From: Paenarthrobacter sp. GOM3
GTDB lineage: Bacteria; Actinomycetota; Actinomycetes; Actinomycetales; Micrococcaceae
Direction: 5' to 3'
Length of the DNA stretch: 64,000 nt
Assembly (NCBI RefSeq): GCF_018215265.2
Contig: NZ_CP136562.1
Coordinates: 3,410,001-3,474,000 of the forward strand
The first letter of the stretch is position 1; the number at the start of each line of letters is the position of its first letter. Of the stretch, positions 17,803 through 28,021 are shown one piece after another. The notes below the pieces were generated by a model. That model did no database searches and had not been told where the DNA came from. It saw nothing but the letters and a program-made list of their open reading frames with translations. Made by a program: the position numbers and the translations under genes.

Positions 17803-20800
17803 GTGGCAGGAGTGAAGCACGGGGTTCTTCCGGAGCGCTCGGTCGGGCGGCAGGGATGGCCACTCTTTTTAGTGCCCGTCGCTTTGTGTTTGGTACTGCT
17901 GGCTGTCGGTTTGGCCAGCGGAGCAGGAACGACGACGGCGCAACTCGCCGGCGATTTGGCGATCCTTCTCGCTGCACTCACCGCGCTGTCCACCCACGCC
18001 CGCGCCGTACTGAAAAAGCGCGGCAACTCTGTGGGCCGGTGGTTTGTCGTCGCCGGGTTGGCGCTCTGGTCAGTCGGCCAAGCAGTGTGGACCGTCAACG
18101 GCATCACGCTCAACCACGAATACCCATTCCCGTCCTTCGCCGACATCGGCTTCGTTTGGTACGCGCTCCCGGTTTCTGTTGGCTTGGTGCTGCTGCTCCG
18201 CGGCCAAGGTCTGCGGCTCCCCTTGCGCCGGACCATCCTGGACGCCGGCGTCGTGGCCAGTTCCACTTTCTTCATCGCTTGGAGTTCGGTGCTGGGGCCC
18301 TTGGCCGCCGACAAGGACCAGGACGCTTTTGCCCATGCGACGCAGATGGCGTATCCCATCGCAGACGTCTTCATGGTCTCAGTAGTGATCGTCCTGACCA
18401 TGCGAGCCGCCCGCGGACGAAGGCTGCCCTGGCTGAGCATGGGACTCGGCTTCTGGATCCTCGCCATTACCGACCTGGCGTACATGCGTTTCACCCTCGA
18501 AGGCATCACAGGTGTCACCGGATCACCCCTGGCCCTGGGATGGGTGCTCGCCTTCCTGCTGGTAGGGCTCAGCCCGCTGCTCCCCGAAGCCGGCAGCACG
18601 CGGAAGGACGGACGCGCCTACGCTGCGGCCCTGGAACTCCTCCCCTACCTGCCCGTTTTCAGCGCCGTGTTCTTCTCCCGCAGCCGCCCCATCGGCCAGG
18701 ACCCCATCCTGCTGGTCACCGGCCTGGTGGTGGTGGTTTTCGTGATCGTGCGGCAGGTGCTGATCGTCGTCGAAAATGTGACCCTGACCCGCGACCTTGA
18801 GACGAAGGTGGCCCAGCGCACGGCGGAACTCGAGGGGCTCGGCGCGATCGTCAACTCCTCAGGCGACGCCATCATTGGCGAGACGCCCGACGGAGTGATC
18901 ACCAGCTGGAACCCTGGCGCCGAACGGATTTTCGGCTATCCAGCCTCGGAAGCACTCGGAAAGAAGGGCGACTTCTTCGTTCCGCAGCACCTGATGGAAA
19001 CAGAGCGCCTGGCCTTGGAAAACACAGCGCAAAGCGGCGAGGTGCACAACTACGAATCCCTCCGTCTCCGCGGAGACGGCGCCACCATCCCCGTCTCCGT
19101 GACACTGTCCCCCATCCGCAGCGAGTCAGGTATCCGGGGCGTCGCAACCATCTCACGGGACATCACCGAACGCCGGGCCGCCGAAGCCGAACTGCTCGCG
19201 GCCCGCGAAGCCGCACTCGAAGCCAGCCGACTCAAGTCAGAGTTCCTGGCCACCATGAGCCACGAAATCCGGACCCCCCTCAACGCCGTCATCGGGCTGA
19301 CCTCCCTGATGATGGACACACCCCTCAGCGAGGGCCAGCGGCAGTACGCCCAAGGCGTCAAAGGCGCCGGCGAGGTCCTCCTGACCCTCATCAACGACAT
19401 CCTGGACTTCTCCAAGTTGGAAGCGGGGAAGGTGGACCTGGACGTGAACGCGTTCGACCCGCGGGCCTTGGTGGACGAAGTGGCCGGCCTTGTCGCAGAA
19501 GCCGCGCAGGCCAAGAACCTGGAACTCATCTCCTACTGCCACCCCGCAGTCCCGGAACGACTCATGGGCGACGCCGGCCGCATCCGGCAAATACTGGTGA
19601 ACCTCGCCTCCAACGCCGTGAAGTTCACACCCGCCGGTGAGGTTGAAATACAGGTCTCAGTCCTCAACGAAGACAAGCACAAAGCCTCCCTCCGCTTCGA
19701 GGTCCGCGACACAGGAATAGGCATCAGCGCCGAGGACCATCACAAACTCTTCGAATCCTTCGCGCAAGCGGACGCCTCCACCACGCGACGCTACGGTGGT
19801 ACCGGCCTGGGCCTTGCCATCTCACGCCGGCTCACGGAGGTCATGGGCGGCGAAATCGGCCTGGACAGCGAGCCGGGACACGGCAGCAAATTCTGGTTCG
19901 TGCTGGACCTCCCCATCGGGCCCCCGGCGACAGACACCGCTGCCCTGCCTGCCTCGCTCTCGGGACGTAGGGTGCTGGTGGTCGACGACAATGCAACCAA
20001 CCGTCTAGTACTGGAAACCCAGCTGGCCAGCTGGGGGATGCTGCCCGTTGCCGTCCCCGATGCCGCAAGCGCCATGCGCGAATACCGCTCCGCCAAGTCA
20101 GCCGCTGAACCCTACGACATTGCCGTGGTGGACATGTGCATGCCCGACACCGATGGACTGGAACTTGCACGACAAATAAACCACGAAAGCAACGGCTCGG
20201 GCGGCCCCGGCATCATTCTGCTGACCTCCACCATGATGGTGGACCGGGAGGACCTCGTCTCGGCCGGCATCCGGGAATACCTCACCAAACCAGTGCGCAG
20301 TTCCGAGTTCTACAACCGGATCCTACGGCTCATGTCCACCCGGACAATCGGCGCGCCTTCAGCGGCTGCCCCCTCTACTCCGCCGGCATCACCCACGCCG
20401 GCGCACCGGGCCGGCAGGCTCCTGGTCGCAGAAGACAACCAAGTCAACCAACTCGTGGCACGCGGCATGGCCAACCGGCTCGGCTACGACGTGGACATCG
20501 TCGAAGACGGAGCCCAAGCCGTCGCAGCGGCGCTCACCGGGGCCTACGCCGCAGTCCTCATGGACTGCCACATGCCGGTCATGGACGGCTTCGACGCAAC
20601 CAAGGCCATCCGCTCACGCAACGGCCACGCTTCCCGGATCCCCATCATCGCCATGACGGCCGGGGCCCTTAACGAAGACCGCGAACGCTGCTTCGCCGCC
20701 GGCATGGACGACTACGTCAGCAAACCCGTAGACCTGGCCACCTTGCGGGAAGTACTCGGACGCTGGGTACCGGAGGGCGACGCGCCACAGGCGGCGGCAG

Positions 20801-21180
20801 CACCGCCGTCGAACGCTGTTGTCCTGGATGAGCAACGGCTGCAGATCCTCCGCGACCTCGGACCAGGGGACGGACTGGGCCTGCTGCCCGACGCGGTCAA
20901 GGCTTTCCGCGAGGACGCCCAAGGCGCCGTGGAAAAGCTCCAAGCCGGACTGGACGGTGGGCAAGCCGCTGCAGTGGAGGAAGCTGCCCACAAACTTGCC
21001 GGCGCTGCAGCCAACATTGGTGCAGTCGGCGCGGCGAACCTTTGCCGGAACCTCGAGCGGCTCGGGCGCGAAGCAGGCCCGGACTTCGCCGTTACCGGGC
21101 CAGGATTGCTCGTCGAACTCCGAGCGGAACTTGCTCGGGTGGATGATGCCCTCGGGCGCACACTATTGGGAGCGCCATGA
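17803..21180 (+). CDS. Hybrid sensor histidine kinase: 7-8 TM, PAS, HisKA, HATPase, two receivers, HPt
   Basis: A large multistep kinase, about 1125 residues. The N-terminal 280 residues hold roughly eight hydrophobic segments of a membrane sensor. Then come PAS ([20 protein letters not shown]), HisKA with the phosphoacceptor ([19 protein letters not shown]), HATPase ([28 protein letters not shown]), receiver 1 (RVLVVDDN, Asp in [17 protein letters not shown]), receiver 2 ([27 protein letters not shown]) and a C-terminal HPt domain ([14 protein letters not shown]). It ends in an ATGA overlap with the receiver-GGDEF gene, its likely partner. I favour GTG 17803 (AGGGG upstream); ATG 17731 would add 24 residues. 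The signal sensed is unknown. Confidence 0.92.
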   Translation: MAGVKHGVLPERSVGRQGWPLFLVPVALCLVLLAVGLASGAGTTTAQLAGDLAILLAALTALSTHARAVLKKRGNSVGRWFVVAGLALWSVGQAVWTVNGITLNHEYPFPSFADIGFVWYALPVSVGLVLLLRGQGLRLPLRRTILDAGVVASSTFFIAWSSVLGPLAADKDQDAFAHATQMAYPIADVFMVSVVIVLTMRAARGRRLPWLSMGLGFWILAITDLAYMRFTLEGITGVTGSPLALGWVLAFLLVGLSPLLPEAGSTRKDGRAYAAALELLPYLPVFSAVFFSRSRPIGQDPILLVTGLVVVVFVIVRQVLIVVENVTLTRDLETKVAQRTAELEGLGAIVNSSGDAIIGETPDGVITSWNPGAERIFGYPASEALGKKGDFFVPQHLMETERLALENTAQSGEVHNYESLRLRGDGATIPVSVTLSPIRSESGIRGVATISRDITERRAAEAELLAAREAALEASRLKSEFLATMSHEIRTPLNAVIGLTSLMMDTPLSEGQRQYAQGVKGAGEVLLTLINDILDFSKLEAGKVDLDVNAFDPRALVDEVAGLVAEAAQAKNLELISYCHPAVPERLMGDAGRIRQILVNLASNAVKFTPAGEVEIQVSVLNEDKHKASLRFEVRDTGIGISAEDHHKLFESFAQADASTTRRYGGTGLGLAISRRLTEVMGGEIGLDSEPGHGSKFWFVLDLPIGPPATDTAALPASLSGRRVLVVDDNATNRLVLETQLASWGMLPVAVPDAASAMREYRSAKSAAEPYDIAVVDMCMPDTDGLELARQINHESNGSGGPGIILLTSTMMVDREDLVSAGIREYLTKPVRSSEFYNRILRLMSTRTIGAPSAAAPSTPPASPTPAHRAGRLLVAEDNQVNQLVARGMANRLGYDVDIVEDGAQAVAAALTGAYAAVLMDCHMPVMDGFDATKAIRSRNGHASRIPIIAMTAGALNEDRERCFAAGMDDYVSKPVDLATLREVLGRWVPEGDAPQAAAAPPSNAVVLDEQRLQILRDLGPGDGLGLLPDAVKAFREDAQGAVEKLQAGLDGGQAAAVEEAAHKLAGAAANIGAVGAANLCRNLERLGREAGPDFAVTGPGLLVELRAELARVDDALGRTLLGAP

Positions 21181-22103
21181 AAGTACTGATCGCCGACGAC
21201 GACCAGATCTCCCGGATGATCACCAAGGCCGCCGTCGAGCAGTCAGGCCACGAATGCATCGTGGCCGTGGACGGCGACTCAGCCTGGGAGCTCTACCAGA
21301 CGCACGCACCGGAGGCCGTAGTCACTGACCTGATGATGCCCGGACTGAACGGACTCGATCTGTGCAGGGCGATCCGTTCCTCCGAGGACGACAACTACAC
21401 CTACGTGATCCTGGTGACCTCGCACGGATCACGGAAAGACGTCCTTGCTGGAATGGAAGCCGGGGCGGACGATTACGTGACCAAACCCCTGGACCCCTTC
21501 AACCTGCACATCCGGCTCCTCGCCGCCCAACGGATCACGTCCCTACACTCGGACCTGGCCAAGTATCGGACCGCCCTCAGCAACCAGGCCCGGACCGACC
21601 CGTTGACCAAGCTGCACAACCGGCTCAAGCTGACGGAGGACCTTGGCGAACTCCACAACCGCGGCGACCGCCCGCCCAGGGACTACTGCCTGGCCATGGT
21701 GGACGTGGACAACTTCAAGAGCTACAACGACATCTACGGGCACCAAGCCGGCGACGCCGCCCTGGTGGCCATCGCCTCCACCCTGGCGCGCGAAGTCCGG
21801 GAGTCGGACGGCGTCTACCGGTTCGGCGGAGAAGAATTCCTGCTGGTGCTGGGGGAACAGTCAGAGGAAACCGCAGCGGTGATCCTGGAACGGGTCCGCT
21901 CCGCCGTACACGACTTACGGATCGAGCACTCGGGCGACCCCGACGGTGTCCTGACCATCAGCGCCGGAGTCTCGGCCTTCACCCACGGGCATCGCGCCGC
22001 CGCTGAGCAGCTCCTACGCGAAGCCGACCTCGCCCTGTACGCGGCCAAGGCCTCCGGCCGGAACCGTGTGACGCTGGCCAGCGCCCTCACCACCGACCGT
22101 TGA
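21177..22103 (+). CDS. Response regulator with GGDEF domain (diguanylate cyclase)
   Basis: 308 residues. Receiver at about 1-120 (LIADDDQISRM, phospho-Asp in AVVTDLMMPGLNG, TKP loop in DDYVTKPLDPF). GGDEF domain at about 140-300: DPLTKLHNRLKL, MVDVDNFKSYNDIYGHQAGD, and an intact FGGEEF signature, so it should make c-di-GMP. The start codon overlaps the kinase stop (ATGA), so kinase and cyclase are probably co-made and form a phosphorelay to c-di-GMP, as in WspR-type systems. The RxxD inhibitory site is not evident before GGEEF (RESDGVYRFGGEEF contains RESD, which fits RxxD). The 3' end overlaps the convergent PIG-L gene by 17 bp. Confidence 0.93.
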   Translation: MKVLIADDDQISRMITKAAVEQSGHECIVAVDGDSAWELYQTHAPEAVVTDLMMPGLNGLDLCRAIRSSEDDNYTYVILVTSHGSRKDVLAGMEAGADDYVTKPLDPFNLHIRLLAAQRITSLHSDLAKYRTALSNQARTDPLTKLHNRLKLTEDLGELHNRGDRPPRDYCLAMVDVDNFKSYNDIYGHQAGDAALVAIASTLAREVRESDGVYRFGGEEFLLVLGEQSEETAAVILERVRSAVHDLRIEHSGDPDGVLTISAGVSAFTHGHRAAAEQLLREADLALYAAKASGRNRVTLASALTTDR

Positions 22104-22896
22104 TGACGCCGGGAACAAAGTACGTTTCCGGTTTCAAGGGGATCTCCCCATCGGGGAAGAGTGCATCCGCTTGCGTGGCGTACTCCCTGATCCGGGGCGG
22201 CTTCGCGGACAGACCGTGGTCCCACGACCACGGCACGTAGCCCAGGCCTTTCATATGGGGTTCATCGGGTTGCTGGGTCAGGTCGTAGGGAAAATCCGAA
22301 TAGAGGACCAGGTTGTCCGGGTGCCCTTCGCCCAGCTCACGGGTCATGAGGTGATCTACGTGCTTGCCCACTCCGGCAGGGCAAAAGAGCAGCTCGGCTT
22401 GGGTTTGGGCCAGGAGGCCGGCGACGTCGGTGCGGAGCTCACGGATGAGCGACCGATCGCCCCTGGCTATCCGGCCCATGGCGATATCAAACCGGTACGT
22501 GGGGTAACGGTGGGTGAATTCGGGGAGGAGCCGTTCCCACACACTGCTTCCCAGCCGTGGAGGCTTCCGGCGGCGCCGAAAGAGCGCATCGACTTCGCCC
22601 AAGTGGATGGACTGGATGCCCATGCTTTCCAGGACGGCCCGGTCCTCCGCCTGCCTGGCCCCGTACAGTTGGGCCGCGTCGCCGATGGTGCATTGGCGCA
22701 GGAAGGAACGCGCAGCCCTGGTGTGCGGTTGATCCGTAGCCTCGGTGAAGATCGTTGCGACGATGATCTGGCGGCCCTGGGCTTGTGCCTCCATGAGCGC
22801 ACCGCACGACAACACGGCATCATCCAGGTGGGGTGACAGGAACAACCATGGCGCATCGCCCTCCAACGAACGTTCGATCCTGGTTCGGTACGGCAT
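22087..22896 (-). CDS. PIG-L family deacetylase
   Basis: 269 residues of the PIG-L/LmbE fold, zinc-dependent N-acetylglucosamine-type deacetylases. The N-terminal metal motif is PWLFLSPHLDDAVLSCGA (PHxDD), followed by QIIVATIFTEA. A second His cluster GKHVDHLMTRE completes the site. In actinobacteria relatives include MshB of mycothiol synthesis, but here it is the last gene of a glycosyltransferase operon, so deacetylation of a sugar in a surface glycan or glycolipid is more likely. Its ATG directly follows the GT4 stop (TGA-ATG adjacency). The 3' end overlaps the convergent diguanylate cyclase gene. Confidence 0.88.
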   Translation of the reverse strand: MPYRTRIERSLEGDAPWLFLSPHLDDAVLSCGALMEAQAQGRQIIVATIFTEATDQPHTRAARSFLRQCTIGDAAQLYGARQAEDRAVLESMGIQSIHLGEVDALFRRRRKPPRLGSSVWERLLPEFTHRYPTYRFDIAMGRIARGDRSLIRELRTDVAGLLAQTQAELLFCPAGVGKHVDHLMTRELGEGHPDNLVLYSDFPYDLTQQPDEPHMKGLGYVPWSWDHGLSAKPPRIREYATQADALFPDGEIPLKPETYFVPGVINGRW

Positions 22897-24045
22897 TCAA
22901 GCCCTTTCATGGGTTGTGGGTTTGCGCTGACCCGTGTGGGTGCCACTGAGCGCAGCCAATGAGTCGTTGTAGGACTGGGCCTGCTTCTCAGCGAGTGCAT
23001 CCCAGTTGTAGCCGGCTGCGAACTCGCGCCCGAGCGCGCCGGCTTCTTCCAGCCCTGGCTGGGCGTATCTGACGGCGATTTCCTCCGCGAAGGCATCCAC
23101 ATCGAAGGCTTCCACGAGCCACCCCGCACCCCGCGGCACGATCTCCCGGAGGCAAGGGATATTGAAGGTGATGACAGGAGTTCCGGCGGCCAACGCATCA
23201 ATAGCTACCAAGCCGAACGTCTCATGGCGTGAAGGCACCACCACCAGCCGGGCATTGCTGAGCGCCTGGAACTTCTCCTCACCGCTAAGCCACCCGAGCA
23301 TCTTTACCCTGCTGGTGAGCCCGGCGTCGAGGATGGCCGACCGAAGCCGGGCTTCGTCCGGGCCTGCACCCGCGATCAGCAGATTGCCGTCGACGCGGTC
23401 GCAGCACTTGCTCCAGGCAGCCAAGAGAAGATCGAGGCCCTTATGCCCGTACTCCAGGCGCCCGATGAAGAGGACATTCGCGCCCAGGTGCGGCGCTGGT
23501 ATCCACGCTGCAGGATCAACTCCGTTTCCGATCACGTCCACATGGAGCCCCGGGTTCATTCCGGTCAGGCGGTCCGCGATCCCCTGCGAAACGGAGATCA
23601 GGCGTCGGTGCTTCCGGACACCCAGGCGTTCAACCCAATGCAACGGAAGTTTGTACTGTCGCGCTTTCTCCTCGGCATGCAACCACTGCACCACACCCAC
23701 CGTGGGGCGAGCCGTCCACAACGGTGCGGCCATGGTGGAGAACGGTGCGAAGAAATCCTCCACTACCAAATCCGCCATGGCACGACGCCGACGAACCTCG
23801 AAAGGCAAGCGCGCCACGTACGTCAGCAGGCGGGCCAATCTGTTCCGCCCCGAACCGAAACCGATGGGTACATAGTGAACGCCGTCCTGGACCCGTTCCT
23901 GCCAGCCCGGGTAGCGGGTGGTCAACACTGTGACGTGGAAACCCCGCGCTGCAAGGCGGCGGTTGATCTCGTGGGTACGGACAGACCCCCCGCCCGCGCC
24001 AGGCATTCGCGGATCCTCGAAGCCCAAATGCAGAACCCTCATCAT
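22897..24045 (-). CDS. GT4 family glycosyltransferase
   Basis: 382 residues with GT-B architecture. N-terminal domain: MMRVLHLGFEDPRMPGAGG and RTHEINRRLAARGFHVTVLT. C-terminal GT4 signature: ANVLFIGRLEYGHKGLDLLL, then VVVPSRHETFGLVAIDALAAG, which holds the E-x7-E motif. It overlaps the end of the flippase-fusion gene by four bases and abuts the PIG-L gene. A retaining transferase using an NDP-sugar is expected; donor and acceptor are unknown. Part of the five-gene glycan operon read from 28815 to 22087. Confidence 0.9.
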   Translation of the reverse strand: MMRVLHLGFEDPRMPGAGGGSVRTHEINRRLAARGFHVTVLTTRYPGWQERVQDGVHYVPIGFGSGRNRLARLLTYVARLPFEVRRRRAMADLVVEDFFAPFSTMAAPLWTARPTVGVVQWLHAEEKARQYKLPLHWVERLGVRKHRRLISVSQGIADRLTGMNPGLHVDVIGNGVDPAAWIPAPHLGANVLFIGRLEYGHKGLDLLLAAWSKCCDRVDGNLLIAGAGPDEARLRSAILDAGLTSRVKMLGWLSGEEKFQALSNARLVVVPSRHETFGLVAIDALAAGTPVITFNIPCLREIVPRGAGWLVEAFDVDAFAEEIAVRYAQPGLEEAGALGREFAAGYNWDALAEKQAQSYNDSLAALSGTHTGQRKPTTHERA

Positions 24046-26564
24046 GACCTTTCTGTCCTGTCATCCCCGGAAGAAACCCCTATGCGGGCTTTGGGGAACC
24101 TCTCACAAAGTTCCACCACCATCACGGCCCCGCAGATGGCACCAGCTACAGCGGCCGCATAAGCGGTCTGTTCAGTCAACGTTCCCTGCACTGCGGAACA
24201 GGCGCCCGCTACCCCTACGGCCAGAACTCCCAGTCCGACGAGGCGTCGCCCCGAGTGGTGGCTGAAGCACAAAAACACGCCAGCCAAGGAGCAGAGGACC
24301 AGCAACATCAGGCCCGCACAGCCGTACCCGGTCATCGTGGCCGTGGTCCGGGGCCCTCCTTCGGCCGGCAAACCTGTGGCGTAGCCGTGGGCTGCCACCA
24401 CCAGGAAGTAGTCCGCGTACAGCACCAAGGCAAAGCCTGCCGCCACAACCGCCTGGCGCCACGGAAGCGTCCACTTCCACACCGTCGCTACGATCACGGG
24501 GGCCACGGCCCATAAGAAGGACAAGTCTTGGCAGATGATGGAGTAGCCCAACAGAACCCCTGCTGCCGCTGGCCTCACGAAAGACGGCCACCCCGCGGAG
24601 ACGTCACTGGCAGTGGGATCTGTACCTGTACCTGTATCTGGACCGGGGCCTGTGAGGAGCAACAGTGCCGCGAGGGCCGCCACCATCCCTGACGTCTCAA
24701 GGAACTCTTGATGGCCGATGCGCAAGATCAGGGGTTCGAAGGCCACCAACGCGGCAGCCAGCCACGCAGCAGCACGTGTCGCCAGTCTTCGGACCACCAG
24801 GAAACACAGACCCACGGCCACGGCGCCCAACACCGGGTTGAGTAAGCGCAATTGGAGTGCCGCGTCCATGGCCCCGCCGGACAGGATTGCGGCCACGGTT
24901 GCGGTTCCGGTCCCTGTTCCTGTTCCGGTCCCGGTCCCGGGCAGGCCAGGCTCAGGGATCAACTCACGGACAGCGCATGCTGCGGCAACCACCACGACAA
25001 ATGCGGTCAAGTTGCCTGCGAGCGCCCGGGCGGCCCCCGTGGACCGCGTTTTCACTGTGGAGCGGCGGCCTGCGGAACGGGCGTGATCGCCGGCCGGACG
25101 ACGTCGGGCAATCCTGAAGTCGTTCCTGTGTGGCAACAGGTTTCGTTGGTGGGCGAGGACCGCGACACCGCTGATGCCCGCCAGGCCGAGCCACAGCAGG
25201 GGCTGCAAATAGGAAGCAGCTGCCAAAAGCACGATCAGGACTAAGCCCAGGAGCATGAACTGCCCGGCACCCTTTCCCGGACGGGCTTCCATTAACACGG
25301 GCCGAGCCAAGACCACCAGGACCACTCCTGACAGGACCGCCCCGGCCGCTGAACCCACCGCCAGGCCAGTGACGGCATCCCACTGCCATCCGGCCCACAG
25401 TCCACCCACCACCAGGACGCACGAACAAGCCAGGCCAAGCTGGCAACGCCGGTAAGCACGCATGGCCAGGAGGATCGTGGACAAGACCATCAGGACTGCA
25501 TAGCCAAGACCCGAGGCTGCCAACCACGGCAGGAGCTGAAGGGAACCGTGATATTTCGGTGGAACTATTACGCCCGCCATGGTGGGTGGTGCGGTGGCGA
25601 TGATGGCGAAAGCGACAACCACGAGTTGCCCAAAGGAGGCAAACGACGCACGCAATACCTCTCCAGTCTTGATCCCGGGGGTACGCAGCAGGGGAAATGC
25701 CACTAAAGCCGTTCCGGCCGCCACGTAGACGGGTCCCTTGGCGATGGTGGCCAGTGCCTGGAATCCTGCTGCCGCGGCGGACCCGTTATCCAGGAAGCCA
25801 ACCACTACGACGTCGACGCCCACCAGAACGGAAACGACGCACAGTACGGACGCGATATCGCTGGTTTCGGCCCATCGCCACTTGTCCAGCAGGACCCGGG
25901 GCCGCCAACGGAGGTCCCGGTAGAAGGACCGTGGCACAACCAACGGCGCAAGGCACGCCACAACGAAGCCCAGGACCGCTCCCCCGGCACCCCAGGCCAT
26001 CACGATCACCAGCAAGCTGAAAAGCAATCTGAGGACGACCTCGCCGATGGTGGACGCTGCGTACCAGGTGAAGCGAAGCTCGCCCTGCAACCATCCGGCG
26101 GGCGCATTAACAATGAAGATGGCCAAGGCCGCCAGGGCCACTGCGGCTGCCAGGGCAGGTGTCGCCAACGCCAGGGTGACGGCCCCGGTGATGACCGCGG
26201 CCAGCATGCCTGCCAGGAACGAAACGAAGACCGAGAACGCCACTCCGTTCTGCCGTTCCCGGGAACCTTCCGGGTGGACGGCGACCACGTGCGACAAGGG
26301 CAGCGGAACCAGAGCGTTGGCAACGATTCCCACCACACCAAGGATCATGGCCGCCGCGGCGAACATTGTGTAGTCGGCAGTCACCAGCATGTTGGCCATG
26401 AGAAGTGTGCAGGCATAGCTCACCACACCCACAACCCCCGCAGAGACGGCCAGGAAGCCGCTGTTCTCGGCGATTTTTACGTCGTCAGCCGGCGCACTCT
26501 CCCGGCGTTCGGCCCTTGGCCTCGCGCGCACGGCAGTGACCGGTCTTTCCAGGGACACCTCCAC
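24042..26564 (-). CDS. Membrane protein: MOP-type flippase fused to a GT39-like integral glycosyltransferase
   Basis: 840 residues, more than twice the size of a Wzx-type flippase. About 1-470 have 12 or so hydrophobic segments with the layout of polysaccharide transporters (SGFLAVSAGVVGVVSYACT, ...VVPRSFYRDLRWRPR). After a basic linker (residues about 480-510: RIARRRPAGDHARSAGRRS) a second membrane block starts. It resembles the polyprenyl-sugar-dependent mannosyltransferase class (RLLNPVLGAVAVGLCFLVVR, AALVAFEPLILRIGHQEFLE). A (GT)6 dipeptide tract encoded by hexamers joins helix 1 of that block to the rest. No clear catalytic Asp-Glu pair was found in the first loop, so transferase activity is uncertain. 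Located between two GT4 genes. Confidence 0.75.
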   Translation of the reverse strand: MEVSLERPVTAVRARPRAERRESAPADDVKIAENSGFLAVSAGVVGVVSYACTLLMANMLVTADYTMFAAAAMILGVVGIVANALVPLPLSHVVAVHPEGSRERQNGVAFSVFVSFLAGMLAAVITGAVTLALATPALAAAVALAALAIFIVNAPAGWLQGELRFTWYAASTIGEVVLRLLFSLLVIVMAWGAGGAVLGFVVACLAPLVVPRSFYRDLRWRPRVLLDKWRWAETSDIASVLCVVSVLVGVDVVVVGFLDNGSAAAAGFQALATIAKGPVYVAAGTALVAFPLLRTPGIKTGEVLRASFASFGQLVVVAFAIIATAPPTMAGVIVPPKYHGSLQLLPWLAASGLGYAVLMVLSTILLAMRAYRRCQLGLACSCVLVVGGLWAGWQWDAVTGLAVGSAAGAVLSGVVLVVLARPVLMEARPGKGAGQFMLLGLVLIVLLAAASYLQPLLWLGLAGISGVAVLAHQRNLLPHRNDFRIARRRPAGDHARSAGRRSTVKTRSTGAARALAGNLTAFVVVVAAACAVRELIPEPGLPGTGTGTGTGTGTATVAAILSGGAMDAALQLRLLNPVLGAVAVGLCFLVVRRLATRAAAWLAAALVAFEPLILRIGHQEFLETSGMVAALAALLLLTGPGPDTGTGTDPTASDVSAGWPSFVRPAAAGVLLGYSIICQDLSFLWAVAPVIVATVWKWTLPWRQAVVAAGFALVLYADYFLVVAAHGYATGLPAEGGPRTTATMTGYGCAGLMLLVLCSLAGVFLCFSHHSGRRLVGLGVLAVGVAGACSAVQGTLTEQTAYAAAVAGAICGAVMVVELCERFPKARIGVSSGDDRTERS
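24901..24942. repeat. In-frame hexanucleotide repeat coding (Gly-Thr)6
   Basis: On the coding (minus) strand six imperfect GGRACM hexamers encode GTGTGTGTGTGT in an extracytoplasmic loop of the flippase fusion. A shorter GT tract is coded near 24625-24645. Being a 6-mer array, copy changes keep the frame and would only alter loop length. Confidence 0.75.
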
Positions 26565-26578
26565 GTATGGACCGCCCG

Positions 26579-28021
26579 CTACTGGCCATCGACGGCATCT
26601 GCGGGAGCAAACGCACTCCCGGGACCGGCAAGCAAAGTGTTGGGTCCTGCCGGACGGAGTTCAGCGGTCTCCACGCCAATCTGTTTCAGGGCAGCGAAAG
26701 CCTCGAACTCGTCACGGCCTTTCATCATGACCGAAACATGCCCGTCGTCTGTCAGGGCGACTTCGTCCGTTGGCCGCAGGATAGCCCTGAGGTCCGCTCC
26801 CTCGGGCAGTTCGAAGCGCACCAGCGTGGAAAGGTCGGAGTGCAGGGAGCGCGGGTCCCGGCCCTCGCGGCGTATCTTCTCCTCTTCCAACAGGACGCCC
26901 GTGAGCAGCCTGGTGCTGCGATCCCAGGTAAAGCAGCTCGCCCATTCCTGGCATTCCACTGAAACGTCCCTGGCGGCGTCCGGCTCACCCATGACCGACA
27001 AAGCCTCGACCATGGCTTTCCCAAACTCCTTGGGGGTATCCACCAACCAGCCTGTCCTGCCATCAACCACGGAGTCCCGAATGCCCGGCACCCGCAAGGC
27101 AAGGCATGGCACGCCCCACGCGGCGGCCTCGATGACTGAGCATCCCCAACCTTCCGAGGCCGAGGTGGAGCCTGTCAGCCAGGCCCTGCTCAGCAACTCG
27201 TCGCGGACCTCATTGGGCTGGTATCCGTGGAACGTCACAGCATGATCCAGGCCCAGGTCCATGGCCAACTGCTGCAGGCGTGCCCGTTCCGGACCGTCCC
27301 CGACGATGTCCATCCGCAGTTTGGGGATACTCCGTGCGGCCACGGCGAATTGTCCCAACAGCAGGTCCAGCCGTTTGTGCGGTACCAGGCGGCTGACGAC
27401 GGCGAGGGTAGGCCTGAGTGCGCGGGCGGCAACCGGCCGCGGACTGTCCGTGGTTCCGTTGGGAACCACATGGACGGGTCCGGAGAAACCGAGCTTGCGC
27501 AGTTCCAGCCGGGTGGAGGCTGACACCGCCACTATTGAGCGCTGCCCGTACACGGATTTGGCGCCTGAACTCTCCAGGAACCGGCCCACCGCCGCCATGG
27601 GAGGTGAGAACTTGGTACGGAACTGTTCCTGATGGACATGGTGGATCAATTGGATGATCGGGATGTCCCGCCGCAGGAACAAGGGAGAGAAGAACGGAAT
27701 GCCGTTCTGGCAGTCCACCACGGCATCAAACTGACCGTTGGTCCGTAGGAGCCGCAACGCCGAATGGGCGTAGATGGATAAGGCTCCGCCCCCGCGCACT
27801 ATGCGGATGCCGTCGATGAGGTCCTCAGCGGACTGACCGGCGTCGCGTCCCGTGAACCAAGTGACCTGGACTCCGTGTTGCACCCATCTCTTGGAGATTT
27901 CATGCATGTACTGCTCCGCGCCACCAGCCTGTGAGTGCTTGATGTCGCGCCAGTTGAGGACAAGCAAGTGCTTCCCCGCAAGCCGGGATGGAGAGTTCAG
28001 GTCGGGTAGAGCAAAGGTCAT
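26579..28021 (-). CDS. GT4 family glycosyltransferase with C-terminal extension
   Basis: 480 residues. GT-B fold: HLLVLNWRDIKHSQAGGAEQYM (acceptor-side Gly loop), VDCQNGIPFFSPLFL, HHVHQEQF, then TLAVVSRLVPHKRLDLLL and the GT4 EX7E region ASEGWGCSVIEAAAWG. After about residue 400 there is an extra domain of some 80 residues (LRAILRPTDEVALTDDGH) of unknown role, absent from most GT4 enzymes. The ATG at 28021 overlaps the GT2 stop by four bases (ATGA); a longer frame to 28111 lies within the GT2 gene. Operon with GT2, flippase fusion, GT4 and PIG-L. Confidence 0.9.
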   Translation of the reverse strand: MTFALPDLNSPSRLAGKHLLVLNWRDIKHSQAGGAEQYMHEISKRWVQHGVQVTWFTGRDAGQSAEDLIDGIRIVRGGGALSIYAHSALRLLRTNGQFDAVVDCQNGIPFFSPLFLRRDIPIIQLIHHVHQEQFRTKFSPPMAAVGRFLESSGAKSVYGQRSIVAVSASTRLELRKLGFSGPVHVVPNGTTDSPRPVAARALRPTLAVVSRLVPHKRLDLLLGQFAVAARSIPKLRMDIVGDGPERARLQQLAMDLGLDHAVTFHGYQPNEVRDELLSRAWLTGSTSASEGWGCSVIEAAAWGVPCLALRVPGIRDSVVDGRTGWLVDTPKEFGKAMVEALSVMGEPDAARDVSVECQEWASCFTWDRSTRLLTGVLLEEEKIRREGRDPRSLHSDLSTLVRFELPEGADLRAILRPTDEVALTDDGHVSVMMKGRDEFEAFAALKQIGVETAELRPAGPNTLLAGPGSAFAPADAVDGQ

